Positions 25,802 to 34,462 of a DNA stretch of 40,503 bases are shown here, one piece after another. Location: assembly GCA_022072125.1 (NCBI GenBank), contig JAJVIH010000002.1, forward strand, positions 1-40,503, read 5' to 3'. This DNA comes from Myxococcota bacterium (GTDB taxonomy: Bacteria > Myxococcota > JAJVIH01). The position numbers were made by a program, and so were the translations under genes. Positions within the stretch are counted from its first letter, which is position 1. The number at the start of each line of letters is the position of its first letter. Under the pieces are notes generated by a model, which saw nothing but the letters and a program-made list of their open reading frames with translations, ran no database searches and had not been told where the DNA came from.

Positions 25802-27649
25802 TTACTCGTCCAACATGGCGGACTGGGACTTGTCATACCGCTTGCGCTCGTTGTGATCTAGAATCCGTTTGCGGATCCTCACCGCCTTGGGGGTGACCTC
25901 CACCAGTTCATCGGGGTTGATCCATTCCAGCGATTCCTCGATACCCATGATGCGCGGCGGGACCAGGAAATTTTTTTCGTCGGCCCCGGCGGACCGGATA
26001 TTGGTCAGTTTCTTGGCCTTGCCAGGGTTGATGATCAGATCATTGTCGCGGGTGTGCTGGCCAATGATCTGCCCGGCGTAGACCTCTTCTCCGGGACCCA
26101 GGAACATCACGCCGCGATCCTGAAGGTTCCACAGGGCGTAGGTGACGGTTTTGCAGGGCTCCAGCACCACCAGCGCGCCATTGCCCCGCCGTTTCAGTTC
26201 GCCCGCGAAGGGTTCGTATCCGTGAAACACCGAATTGAGAATGCCGGTGCCGCGCGTCTCGGTCAGGAACTGGCTGCGGTAACCGATCATGCCCCGGGTG
26301 GGCGCCACGAACTCCAAGCGGGTGCGACCGCCCGCTTCATTCATGGACTGCAAACGCCCGAGCCGTTTGCTGATGCTCTCGATGACGGTTCCCACGTGGG
26401 CGCTCTCCACGTCGGCCATCACATACAACCAGGGCTCCTCGGGGCCGTTGGGCCCCTGGCGCATCACCACCTGCGGCTGGGAGACCATGAGTTCATAGCC
26501 TTCGCGGCGCATGGTCTCGATCAGCACGGAGATATGCAGTTCGCCGCGCCCCCGCACCTCGAAGGCGTCGGGGCTTTCGGTGTCCGACACTTGCAGCGAT
26601 ACGTTGGACTTCACTTCTCGCAACAACCGGTCGCGCAACTGCCGGCTGGTGAAATACTTCCCTTCCGATCCTGCCTTCGGCGAGTTATTGGCCATGAAGG
26701 TCATGCTGACCGTTGGCGGATCCACCTTGAGCGGCGGCAGGATGCGCGGGTTTTCCGCGATGGTGATGGTTTCGCCGACCTGCACTTCATCCATGCCGGT
26801 CATGGTGACGATATCGCCGGCCCCGGCTTCATCCAGTTCGAAGCGCTGCAGGCCATGAAAACCAAGGATTTTCTGGATGGCGAACTCCTGCCGGGAGCCG
26901 TCCAGCCGCGCCAGCATGACCTTCTGCCCGGGCCTGAATGCTCCGGACTGCACACGGCCGATCGCCATGCTGCCCAGATAGGAATCGTAGTCGAATGTGA
27001 TCACCTGAAACGCCGGGGGGCCATCCAGTTCCACCCGGGGCGGCGGCGCCCTGGCGACAATGGTTTCATAGAGCGGGGTCAGGTCCCGGGGCTCGTCGCC
27101 GAGTTGGCGGATGGCGTATCCGTTTTTCGCCGATGCAAAGACAATCGGAAAATCAAGCTGTTCATCGGTGGCGTGGAGCGACACAAACAGATCGAATACG
27201 CCGTTGACCGCGCCGTCGGGATCGCTTCCCGGACGGTCAATCTTGTTGACCACCAGGATGGGCCGCAGCCCGCGTTCGAGGGCCTTGCGGGTGACGAAAC
27301 GGGTCTGCGGCATCGGGCCTTCAAAGGCGTCCACCAGCAACAGGGCGCAGTCCACCATGCCCAGGATGCGCTCGACCTCGCCGCCAAAATCGGCGTGGCC
27401 CGGAGTATCCACGATATTGATGTGGTAGCCGCCCCACTCGATGGCCGTGCATTTCGCCAGGATGGTGATGCCGCGCTCGCGCTCGATGTCGTTCGAGTCC
27501 ATGACGCGGTCCTGCTGGCCTTCGCCGCGGCGGAAGCTGCCGGACTGTCCCAGCAGTTTGTCCACCAGCGTGGTCTTGCCGTGGTCAACGTGTGCAATGA
27601 TGGCGATGTTGCGTATCTTCGAGGGATCGCGGCGGGAGGAACTGCTCAT
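25802..27649 (-). CDS. typA: Ribosome-associated GTPase TypA/BipA
   Basis: Translational GTPase of 615 residues that binds the 70S ribosome and affects stress responses and ribosome assembly. G motifs are G1 [11 protein letters not shown]2 in the RERGITI loop, G3 [12 protein letters not shown] and G4 NKIDR. It continues with EF-G-like domains and the TypA-specific C-terminal domain ([19 protein letters not shown]). It is transcribed away from the antiporter gene (158-bp divergent space) and is closely followed by prfB, forming a translation-related pair. Confidence 0.97.
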   Translation of the reverse strand: MSSSSRRDPSKIRNIAIIAHVDHGKTTLVDKLLGQSGSFRRGEGQQDRVMDSNDIERERGITILAKCTAIEWGGYHINIVDTPGHADFGGEVERILGMVDCALLLVDAFEGPMPQTRFVTRKALERGLRPILVVNKIDRPGSDPDGAVNGVFDLFVSLHATDEQLDFPIVFASAKNGYAIRQLGDEPRDLTPLYETIVARAPPPRVELDGPPAFQVITFDYDSYLGSMAIGRVQSGAFRPGQKVMLARLDGSRQEFAIQKILGFHGLQRFELDEAGAGDIVTMTGMDEVQVGETITIAENPRILPPLKVDPPTVSMTFMANNSPKAGSEGKYFTSRQLRDRLLREVKSNVSLQVSDTESPDAFEVRGRGELHISVLIETMRREGYELMVSQPQVVMRQGPNGPEEPWLYVMADVESAHVGTVIESISKRLGRLQSMNEAGGRTRLEFVAPTRGMIGYRSQFLTETRGTGILNSVFHGYEPFAGELKRRGNGALVVLEPCKTVTYALWNLQDRGVMFLGPGEEVYAGQIIGQHTRDNDLIINPGKAKKLTNIRSAGADEKNFLVPPRIMGIEESLEWINPDELVEVTPKAVRIRKRILDHNERKRYDKSQSAMLDE

Positions 27650-27807
27650 GGCGCGGCGTTATCGTTGAATTCACGCGCCGCGTCAAACCCCCGTTGTTTC
27701 CCGCCGGCGCGGCCGGGACCACGCACCGCACCGGCGCGTGACGGCGCGGATTGTGATCTGGTAGAGCGATTCCGGCGCCAGTTCAAGCGCGGAGGAGCCC
27801 GTATTTC

Positions 27808-29100
27808 ATGGAAACCATTATCCTGACCCTGGGATTATTGTATTTCCTCGCCCACCTTTTCATGGTGGCGTTCAAGCGCGCACGGGTGCCGGATGTATTG
27901 CTGCTCATGCTGATGGGCATTCTGATAGGCCCGTTGGGCGGCTTCGCCAGTCCGGCCGATTTCGGGAAAGTGGGACGGGTCATGTCCACCATCGCCCTGA
28001 TCGTCATCCTGTTCGAGGGTGGAATTGATTTGGGGCTGGAAACCCTGCGCCGATCGCTAGGCGTCACCCTGAAAATCACGCTGATCACTTTCGCCTTCAC
28101 GGCGCTGGTGGTGAGCGCATTCATGATGCTGGTTTATGATCTGCCGTTTTCCGCGGCGCTGCTGACTGGTTTCATCGTGGGCGGAACGTCGTCGGCGGTG
28201 GTGATTCCCATGGTCAACCAGTTGCGCATGCACGATGAACCAGGAACTGTGCTGGTTCTGGAATCCGCCCTTACGGATGTGCTGTGCATCGTCATGACGT
28301 TTTCGATGATCGGCATCGCCCGCGGGGGAGAGGTTTCCATGGGCAGAATGCTGGGCTCCACGCTGGCCGCCCTGTTGATGGCGGCGCTGCTGGGCGTGGC
28401 GGGAGGGCTGGTGTGGCTGCGCATCCTGAAATTTGTCCGGCGGATGCAGAACTCCCTGGCGACCATTTTCGCCTGGGTCTTCATTCTGTATGGGGTCAGC
28501 GAAATGCTGAGCTTCAACGGCGGCATCACCGCGCTGGCCTTCGGCGTCACCCTGTCCAATATTCGACATATGGGGTTGCAACGGTTTTCCTGGTTCGACA
28601 GCCTGACCGGCGGCCTGACCAGCGGTGAACGCTCCCTGTACCAGGAAGCCGTTTTCGTGCTGAAGACCTTTTTCTTCGTCTACCTGGGTATTTCGATTCC
28701 CTTTGGCGACTGGGCGGCGTTCGGATGGGGAATGTTGATCACCGGCGCCGTGTACGCGGCCCGTCATGTCATCGTGAGGTTCACCGTCAGCCCGGCCATC
28801 AGTTCACGCGACGCCTCGATCATGGCGATCATGGCGCCCAAGGGACTGGCCGCCGCCGTGCTGGCTCAAACACCCCTGGATGCAGGCGTGCCGGGAGCGG
28901 AGATCATCCAGAACACCGTGTTCATGGTGGTATTCATCAGCATTTCCCTGACAGCGCTGATGGTGATTGCGCAGGAACAGGCGCCCATCCGCGCCATCTA
29001 TGAATCGCTGTACCATTCGTTCGCCCCGTGGAAAACCGGCGGCGCGGGGCCGGTTTCCGCGACGGATCCAGCGGAGAGCAATCCCACGGCGGAATCATAG
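27808..29100 (+). CDS. Cation:proton antiporter (CPA family)
   Basis: A 430-residue inner-membrane protein with about twelve hydrophobic segments. The pattern VPDVLLLMLMGILIGPLGG, IVILFEGGIDL, GTSSAVVIPMVNQL and ESALTDVLCIVMTFSMIG is that of the sodium/hydrogen exchanger domain (CPA1/CPA2), where the acidic residue in the ALTD segment takes part in ion exchange. No C-terminal TrkA-N or TrkA-C domain follows. It may move Na+ or K+ against protons; the ion is not deducible. GGAGGAG precedes the ATG by about 10 bases. It stands alone on the plus strand and its stop overlaps the stop of the convergent GNAT gene by six bases. Confidence 0.9.
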   Translation: METIILTLGLLYFLAHLFMVAFKRARVPDVLLLMLMGILIGPLGGFASPADFGKVGRVMSTIALIVILFEGGIDLGLETLRRSLGVTLKITLITFAFTALVVSAFMMLVYDLPFSAALLTGFIVGGTSSAVVIPMVNQLRMHDEPGTVLVLESALTDVLCIVMTFSMIGIARGGEVSMGRMLGSTLAALLMAALLGVAGGLVWLRILKFVRRMQNSLATIFAWVFILYGVSEMLSFNGGITALAFGVTLSNIRHMGLQRFSWFDSLTGGLTSGERSLYQEAVFVLKTFFFVYLGISIPFGDWAAFGWGMLITGAVYAARHVIVRFTVSPAISSRDASIMAIMAPKGLAAAVLAQTPLDAGVPGAEIIQNTVFMVVFISISLTALMVIAQEQAPIRAIYESLYHSFAPWKTGGAGPVSATDPAESNPTAES

Positions 29101-29694
29101 CTCCAGGCGGACGACGGGCTTGTGAGGTTCGCTCCCCAGCTTCCGCGCGAATCCCAGTTCCAGGAATATTTTCTCCGGCCCGGTGAAGGCGAAGACCCCC
29201 TCTATTTTCCTGCCGTCCACGGTGGATGTGATGGGATACCCTTCGATCACCCGGGCTCCCCCCGCACGGCATCCTTCCACCGCGGCCCGCAGCAACTTCC
29301 GGGCGACGCCTTGGCCGCGTCTTTTCGCGGGCAGATAAAAGCAGTTGATGGACCATACTCCTTCCCCGCCGCTCCCCGCGTATGCCTTGACGCGATCCAG
29401 CCGGGGAAAATCCGCCCGGGGGCCAAAGGCGCACCATCCCACGGGTTCGCCGCCATCATATGCCAGCACGCCACGGGCCGCGCCGCTCTCCACCAGCTTG
29501 CGGAATGCGGCTTGGGCCTTGGCGCCTTTCATGTCATCCCAGGTCTTTCCGCCGCGTTCAACGCGCCACCACATGCACCAGCACCCGCCGCAGGCGCCAT
29601 TCGGTCCAAACAGCCGCGCCAGGTCATCCCAATGATGGGGCTCCAGCAGTTCGCAACGGATATTCCCTGCTTCCGCCTGATATCCATCCTTCAT
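29095..29694 (-). CDS. GNAT-family N-acetyltransferase
   Basis: A 199-residue GNAT protein. The acetyl-CoA-binding motif A is clear: INCFYLPAKRRGQGVARKLL, with the Q/R-x2-G-x-G/A pyrophosphate loop. An unusual Cys/Trp-rich segment near residue 34 (ACGGCWCMWWRVE) is typical of a GNAT subgroup of unknown substrate. The start overlaps the murJ stop (ATGA), so it is the tail of the envelope operon; the functional link is unclear. Confidence 0.87.
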   Translation of the reverse strand: MKDGYQAEAGNIRCELLEPHHWDDLARLFGPNGACGGCWCMWWRVERGGKTWDDMKGAKAQAAFRKLVESGAARGVLAYDGGEPVGWCAFGPRADFPRLDRVKAYAGSGGEGVWSINCFYLPAKRRGQGVARKLLRAAVEGCRAGGARVIEGYPITSTVDGRKIEGVFAFTGPEKIFLELGFARKLGSEPHKPVVRLEL

Positions 29695-31331
29695 CCCGTC
29701 CTCCCGCTTTTGCGGCGCAGCCTGCCCGCCACGCGACGCAGCACCAAATCAATTTCCGCAACGCCCAGCAGTTTCGCCACCCCGGCGAAGACCAGCCCGC
29801 CCGCCGCGCACCCGCCGCCGAAGATGCCCGCCTTGACCAGCAAATCCAGCAGCCCGGAATATCCCGTACTCCATTGGGACAGCAGGGTCATTGGCCACAA
29901 TACTCCCCCCATGACCAGTGAAGCCGCGGTGGTGCGCCAGAACACCGGCCATAGGCGGAGCAATGGCGTCATCACTTCACGGGCGGCTCCTGTCCGTTGG
30001 GGAAATTTCACCCAGAACAGCACCATCAGCAATCCCAACTGCACCATGGAGGAAATCGAATTGGCCAGGGACAAACCCTTGCCGCCAAGTCCCAACAGCA
30101 GCCAGGAGCATACCCCATTCACGATGAAAGCCGCGAAGGCGATCTTGACCGGAGTCGCGGTGTCCTGCATGGCGTAGAAGGCCGGTGCGACGATGCGGAT
30201 TCCCGCGACCGCCCATAACCCCAGACCAGCGTAGAGAAAAATTTCCCCGACCAGCAGGGTGTCCGCGGCGGAGAAGCGCCCGCGCTGATAGACCAGGTTC
30301 ACCACCGGATTGCGCAGCACGATCATTGCAGTCATGGCGGGAATGCAGACCACAATCGCCAGCCGCATGGCCTGGTTCAGGGACTGGATGAATCCCTGAT
30401 GTTCCTGCCGGGCGAGTTTTTCCGACAGCGAAGGCAGCGTCACCGTGGCGATGGAGACGGCGATCACGCCCAGGGGCAATTCAAACAGCCGGTCCGAATA
30501 GTAGAGCGCGGTGATGGTTCCCTGATCCAGCGATGAAGCGAACATCCGCGAAACGGTGATGTTGAGGTAGTACACCGCCACGCCGACGGTCGCGTGCCCC
30601 ATGAGGTTGACCATCTTCCAGACGGCGGGGTCGCTCCCGTACTCGAAACCAGCGGGAACGCCCTCGCGCCCGAGCGCCGCCAGATGCAGCCACAACATGG
30701 CCGCGCCGCCCGTCAACGTGCCCGCCGCCACGCCATACATGCGCCAGCCGGGCGGCAGCAGCGGACACAACCCCAGAATCGCCAGCACCACGAAGATATT
30801 GAGCACAATCGGCGCGGCCGCCGGCGCCGCGAAATGTTTGCGGGCATTCAGCGCGCCTGCGGCCATCGCCGCCAAGCCAATGAAAAAAATGAAAGGAAAC
30901 AGCACCCGCAACAACGACGAAGCCAACTCCGCTGTCTGGGCGTCAAAGCCCGGCGCCATCAGGCGGACTATCCACGGCGCGGCCGCCGCTCCGATCACGC
31001 AGACCACCAACAGCAGCAGGGTGAACCAGGTCATGGCCACCCGCACCAGTCTGCGCGAATCCGCCTCCCCGCGCGAGGCGAAGGATTCTCCAAACACGGG
31101 AATGAACGCGATGGACAAGGCGCCCTCGCCGAGCAGACGCCGCAGCATGTTGGGGATCAGATACGCGATATTGAAAGCGTCCGTCTCGGCGGTGCGTCCG
31201 AAAATCGCCGCGAAGGCGGCCTCGCGCACCAAGCCCAGCACCCGGCTGCCAGTGGTGAACAGGCCGACCATTCCCGCCAGCCGCGCCAGCCGTGCGGTCT
31301 CTTTTTTTTCGCCCCCTGGCGCGCTGCTCAT
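29691..31331 (-). CDS. murJ: Lipid II flippase
   Basis: Flips lipid II across the inner membrane for peptidoglycan synthesis. The 546 residues contain about fourteen transmembrane segments of the MVIN/MOP fold. Diagnostic parts are the N-terminal GSRVLGLVREAAFAAIFG, the segment FNIAYLIPNMLRRLLGEGALSIAFIPVF, and RGRFSAADT. It starts 10 bases after the stop of the OmpA-like lipoprotein gene and ends overlapping the GNAT gene, so it is co-transcribed with envelope genes. Confidence 0.96.
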   Translation of the reverse strand: MSSAPGGEKKETARLARLAGMVGLFTTGSRVLGLVREAAFAAIFGRTAETDAFNIAYLIPNMLRRLLGEGALSIAFIPVFGESFASRGEADSRRLVRVAMTWFTLLLLVVCVIGAAAAPWIVRLMAPGFDAQTAELASSLLRVLFPFIFFIGLAAMAAGALNARKHFAAPAAAPIVLNIFVVLAILGLCPLLPPGWRMYGVAAGTLTGGAAMLWLHLAALGREGVPAGFEYGSDPAVWKMVNLMGHATVGVAVYYLNITVSRMFASSLDQGTITALYYSDRLFELPLGVIAVSIATVTLPSLSEKLARQEHQGFIQSLNQAMRLAIVVCIPAMTAMIVLRNPVVNLVYQRGRFSAADTLLVGEIFLYAGLGLWAVAGIRIVAPAFYAMQDTATPVKIAFAAFIVNGVCSWLLLGLGGKGLSLANSISSMVQLGLLMVLFWVKFPQRTGAAREVMTPLLRLWPVFWRTTAASLVMGGVLWPMTLLSQWSTGYSGLLDLLVKAGIFGGGCAAGGLVFAGVAKLLGVAEIDLVLRRVAGRLRRKSGRTG

Positions 31332-31341
31332 GGCGGATTGA

Positions 31342-32475
31342 TTACTCGGCCTGTTCCGCCGGAGCCTTTTTCTTCACGGGCTTGCCGTCAATTTCGAGGA
31401 CATGAAATTCGACGCGGCGATTCTGCTGGCGGCCTGAATCCGTGCGGTTACTGGCGATGGGAGAACTTTCACCGAAGCCCTGGGCGTCGAATATCGAGGG
31501 ATCAATCTTGTGGTTGATCACCAGGAATTTCACCACCGATTCAGCGCGCGCCTGGGACAGCTTCATGTTCATGTCGTCATTGCCGCGATCATCGGTGTGG
31601 CCTTCCACCCGGATGCGGGTGATTTTGTAGGTCTTGATCAGCGTCGCCACATCCGACAGCAGGGCGTTTGACGCCTTCCGGATGGTCGCCTTGCCCGTGT
31701 CGAACTGCACCTGCTCCTTGATTTCGATGCGGTTCTCCGCCAGGTTCATTTGCGCCTTTTTCACTTCCACCGGGCAGCCATGGTTGGAGACCGCCCCAGC
31801 GACCGACGGGCATTTGTCGTCGGGATCGGGAACGGTGTCGCCGTCGGTATCAGGGCAACCCTTGTACTCCGCGGGACCGGGCTGTTGCGGGCAGCGATCA
31901 TCCGCGTCGAGAATGCCGTCCTTGTCCTGATCGGGAGGCGGGCAACCCTTGAACTCGCGGACGCCTTTTAGCTCCTTGCATTCATCTTCGTTATCCAGAA
32001 TGCCGTCGCCATCCTTGTCGCCCCACGGACACCCCTTGTTTTCGCGCGGCCCCTTCTCGCTCAGGCAGGTGTCTTCGCAGTTGTTCACCCCATCCTTGTC
32101 GTCATCCAGCGAGCAGGGATCAATCTTCGGCGCGCGCTTGGCGATGATGATCTCGACATCCTTGCAGCGATCGGGATGGCGCTTGGTGATATCGAGCGCC
32201 AGATCCACGTTGGTCGCGGCGGTGAGCAGGTTGCCGTCGGCGCGGACGAATTGTCCTTCAAACAGGTCTTCCTCGGCGGCCTTGAGATAGGCTTCGGCGT
32301 GAGCCAGTTCACGGGGCGCGCATTTCTCCGCGCCGTTGCTGCGGGCCATGGCGGTCTTTTCCCGCACCACATCGGCCTGTGCGCGCAACTCGCCGCCGCC
32401 GCGCGCGGCGCATCCCGCCGCCAGAGCGAGAGCCGCCAGACCCGCCAGAAGAACCCGCTTTGGCTTCTTCATCAT
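31342..32475 (-). CDS. OmpA-family lipoprotein with calcium-type TSP3 repeats
   Basis: A 377-residue lipoprotein: signal ending in LALAAGC (Cys22), a helical DUF4398-like region (ELAHAEAYLKAAEEDLFEGQ), then four thrombospondin type-3 repeats rich in DxDxDG loops (DDDKDGVNN, DKDGDGILDNEDEC, DQDKDGILDADDRC, DTDGDTVPDPDDKC), then a C-terminal OmpA domain. The OmpA domain has FDTGKATIRKAS, VEGHTDDRGND, LSQARAESV and GFGESSPIASN...RQQNRRVEF, which bind the diaminopimelate of peptidoglycan. It probably links the outer membrane to the wall, with calcium stiffening the stalk. Its ATG overlaps the stop of the upstream lipoprotein gene (ATGA); a second ATG follows immediately at 32472. Confidence 0.95.
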   Translation of the reverse strand: MMKKPKRVLLAGLAALALAAGCAARGGGELRAQADVVREKTAMARSNGAEKCAPRELAHAEAYLKAAEEDLFEGQFVRADGNLLTAATNVDLALDITKRHPDRCKDVEIIIAKRAPKIDPCSLDDDKDGVNNCEDTCLSEKGPRENKGCPWGDKDGDGILDNEDECKELKGVREFKGCPPPDQDKDGILDADDRCPQQPGPAEYKGCPDTDGDTVPDPDDKCPSVAGAVSNHGCPVEVKKAQMNLAENRIEIKEQVQFDTGKATIRKASNALLSDVATLIKTYKITRIRVEGHTDDRGNDDMNMKLSQARAESVVKFLVINHKIDPSIFDAQGFGESSPIASNRTDSGRQQNRRVEFHVLEIDGKPVKKKAPAEQAE

Positions 32476-32873
32476 GGCTGGCCGCGCTTCTCCCGGGAGG
32501 GTTTCGCCGGAGATTTGGGGGGAGCTTCCGGGACCTCGCCCGCCGCGTCCCCCGGCGGAGCGCTTTCCTTCTGCTTCTGGGACTTGTTCAACGCCTTGAC
32601 GCGAGCCTTGCCGGCGAATTCCTCCGCCTCCGAAGCCAGCCGCGCCGCGGTATGATACTCGGCGTAGCCTTCCTTGTATTTGGCTTCTTCCAGTTGAAGC
32701 TTGGCGCGCCAGTATTCATAAGGCGCATGGCGAGGAGCATCAGCGGTTTCAGCGGCGGCCACGGCGGCGCCCGCGTCGTCAATATTCTTGCGGGCCCAAA
32801 CCGCCGCGCAGCCAGAGGCCAGCGCCGCCAGTGTCATGACCAATATCAGGGAAAGTAACGCCTTCATGGGCAT
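32472..32873 (-). CDS. DUF4398-like small lipoprotein
   Basis: A 133-residue predicted lipoprotein. The signal ends in ALASGC (Cys22). The mature part is helical with the DUF4398 pattern of alternating alanines (APYEYWRAKLQLEEAKYKEG, then YAEYHTAARLASEAEEFAGKA), and a Lys/Pro/Glu-rich tail. ATG at 32873, or the second ATG two codons on at 32867, is chosen because the signal starts there; the frame is open to 33023 but that segment is not conserved-looking. It overlaps the OmpA-like gene by four bases. That protein carries a related helical region, so the two lipoproteins probably work together. Confidence 0.85.
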   Translation of the reverse strand: MPMKALLSLILVMTLAALASGCAAVWARKNIDDAGAAVAAAETADAPRHAPYEYWRAKLQLEEAKYKEGYAEYHTAARLASEAEEFAGKARVKALNKSQKQKESAPPGDAAGEVPEAPPKSPAKPSREKRGQP

Positions 32874-33046
32874 CCGCGAAGCCGGAAATGGAACAAATCC
32901 AGTGAGGCTCAGGTTTAGCAACCACGGCGGTTGACTGGCAAGTTTCCGCGAAGGCGGAACATCCGCCTTAACCATGTCCCCCATGACTTGACCCCTGTGC
33001 ACAACCACGACAGACTTCACCACATCCCTATTCAGCAGGAGAAAAA

Positions 33047-33460
33047 ATGGACCCGCAATCCAGAAATCTTCGGACGATGCAGGAAATCTACATGGCGTTC
33101 GGATCGGGAGATATCCCCGCCGTTCTGGCCAAGTTGAGTCCGGATGTGGACTGGGAATGGGGCTATCCCCATAACGACGACATTCCCTGGCTGAAGCATG
33201 GCCGGGGCGTGGAGCATGTGGGGAAATTTTTCCAGCATGCGAGCAATTTTGAAATCAGGGATTTCTCCATCCTGACCATGATGGCCAATGAAGAGTGGGG
33301 GATCGCATTGATATCACTGGAATTTCTCTGGAAACCCACGGGGAAACTCCTGGTGGAACCGTGTGAACCCCATATCTGGCGTTTTGGCCCGGACGGCAAG
33401 GTGATCTCGATGCGCCATGGGGCCGATACCCGCCAGCATCTCGAGGTCAGCAAGGGGTAG
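33047..33460 (+). CDS. SnoaL-like / NTF2-fold protein
   Basis: A 137-residue protein of the SnoaL-like nuclear-transport-factor-2 fold. The pattern TMQEIYMAFGSGDIPAVLAKL, then DVDWEWG and a C-terminal HIWRFGPDGKVISMRHGADT strand is characteristic. Members are small isomerases, hydrolases or ligand-binding proteins; the activity here is not deducible. AGGAG (33037-33041) lies five bases before the ATG. It is a monocistronic gene divergent from the lipoprotein operon. Confidence 0.85.
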   Translation: MDPQSRNLRTMQEIYMAFGSGDIPAVLAKLSPDVDWEWGYPHNDDIPWLKHGRGVEHVGKFFQHASNFEIRDFSILTMMANEEWGIALISLEFLWKPTGKLLVEPCEPHIWRFGPDGKVISMRHGADTRQHLEVSKG

Positions 33461-33590
33461 GACCTGGCAGGGGTAATCCGGTTAAGCCCCCTTTCCGGTC
33501 CTCCATGCCGGCCGGGCATATGCACCGGGCGGATGAATGCTTGCGCCGGAGGACTTGGAATCTGGAACCATCCTGGCGGAAACATCCGGA

Positions 33591-34307
33591 TTATTTCGCG
33601 GATTTCGATGCTTTCATCTTTGCCCCGGTGACCCGCGTGCGGGAGGCCGCACGGGCGGCGGCCTTTTCAAGATAACTCACCGCATCGGGTGTTTTGCATC
33701 CGGTTTCGCCATGGTCCACTTCCACCTTGCCGATGGATTTCGCGGCCTGAACCGCCGCCTCGCGGAGGGCGTCCAATCCGATCCCGATGGCGATGAGCGC
33801 GTTGTTCATCGAATGACGCACCCGGTTCGGTGATTTGTGAATCTCTTTCTGGATGCGGGCGATATCCGCCTTCGCCGCGGCTTCGGGATATCGCTTTTCC
33901 GTGGCGAGAATGGCCACGATGTTCCAGCCAGCCGCGGCCGTCCATTCATGGGAAGACTTCCGCCAGCGGGACGCCAGGTCCATGGCCGCTGGGAGCCGGA
34001 CCGCCAGCGCCGAGACCGCATCGGAGATGATGTAGTTGGAGCAATCCTCCACCCACGCATCCAGCATTTTCGCGGACATCCGTTCTGGATCCGCGATCTT
34101 CGCGGCGAGCACCCGCGCATCGTGATTGCCGGACGCCCACAATTGCTCCGCCAGCCCCTGGTTCGCCTTGAGTTTTTTGGTCAGTTCTCCCAGATCGGCG
34201 TAGCTCACCCCAAACAACGGCTCGCGGACACCATGCCTGGCGTAAATCTTCGCGGTGTTGGGTTTGCCCTTTCCTTCGAGCAGTTTCATCACTTCAGCAG
34301 CGGTCAT
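33591..34307 (-). CDS. DNA alkylation repair-like HEAT-repeat protein (AlkD type)
   Basis: A 238-residue all-helical protein resembling the AlkC/AlkD family of HEAT-repeat DNA glycosylases, which excise N3- and N7-alkylated purines. Recognisable segments are GVREPLFGVSYADLGELTKKL, WASGNHDARVLAAKIADP and SNYIISDAVSALA; the Asp in the last one sits where AlkD has its catalytic Asp, but the usual neighbouring Trp is missing. The C-terminus is Lys/Ala-rich. The ATG at 34307 is preferred over 34322 because GGGAGG lies 4 bases upstream. A non-catalytic HEAT relative is possible. Confidence 0.78.
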   Translation of the reverse strand: MTAAEVMKLLEGKGKPNTAKIYARHGVREPLFGVSYADLGELTKKLKANQGLAEQLWASGNHDARVLAAKIADPERMSAKMLDAWVEDCSNYIISDAVSALAVRLPAAMDLASRWRKSSHEWTAAAGWNIVAILATEKRYPEAAAKADIARIQKEIHKSPNRVRHSMNNALIAIGIGLDALREAAVQAAKSIGKVEVDHGETGCKTPDAVSYLEKAAARAASRTRVTGAKMKASKSAK

Positions 34308-34397
34308 GGAGCCTCCCGGCATGGCGAAAATCTGGGGTTGACCCGCAATAGCATATCAGCCGCCGGGATGAAACCTCCACAACGCCGGCCTGCCGGC

Positions 34398-34427
34398 AAA
34401 AACCAGGGCGGCCCCGAAGGGCCGCCC
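34398..34427 (-). terminator. Rho-independent terminator of pckG
   Basis: A perfect 9-bp GC-only stem (GGGCGGCCC at 34406-34414 and GGGCCGCCC at 34419-34427) with a 4-base loop. On the minus strand it is followed by TGG and a run of five T (34402-34398). It lies about 35 bases past the pckG stop. Confidence 0.9.
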
Positions 34428-34462
34428 TGATATGAAAATCCCGGTTCGAAACCCGTGGATCG

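Noticed and set aside
26054-27826. Long plus-strand open frame opposite typA
   Set aside because: Antisense to an unmistakable TypA; composition is that of a reverse-strand shadow.
34438-34458. TTCGAAA context resembling a tRNA T-loop
   Set aside because: The flanking bases do not form a 5-bp T-stem and no acceptor, D or anticodon arms surround it.
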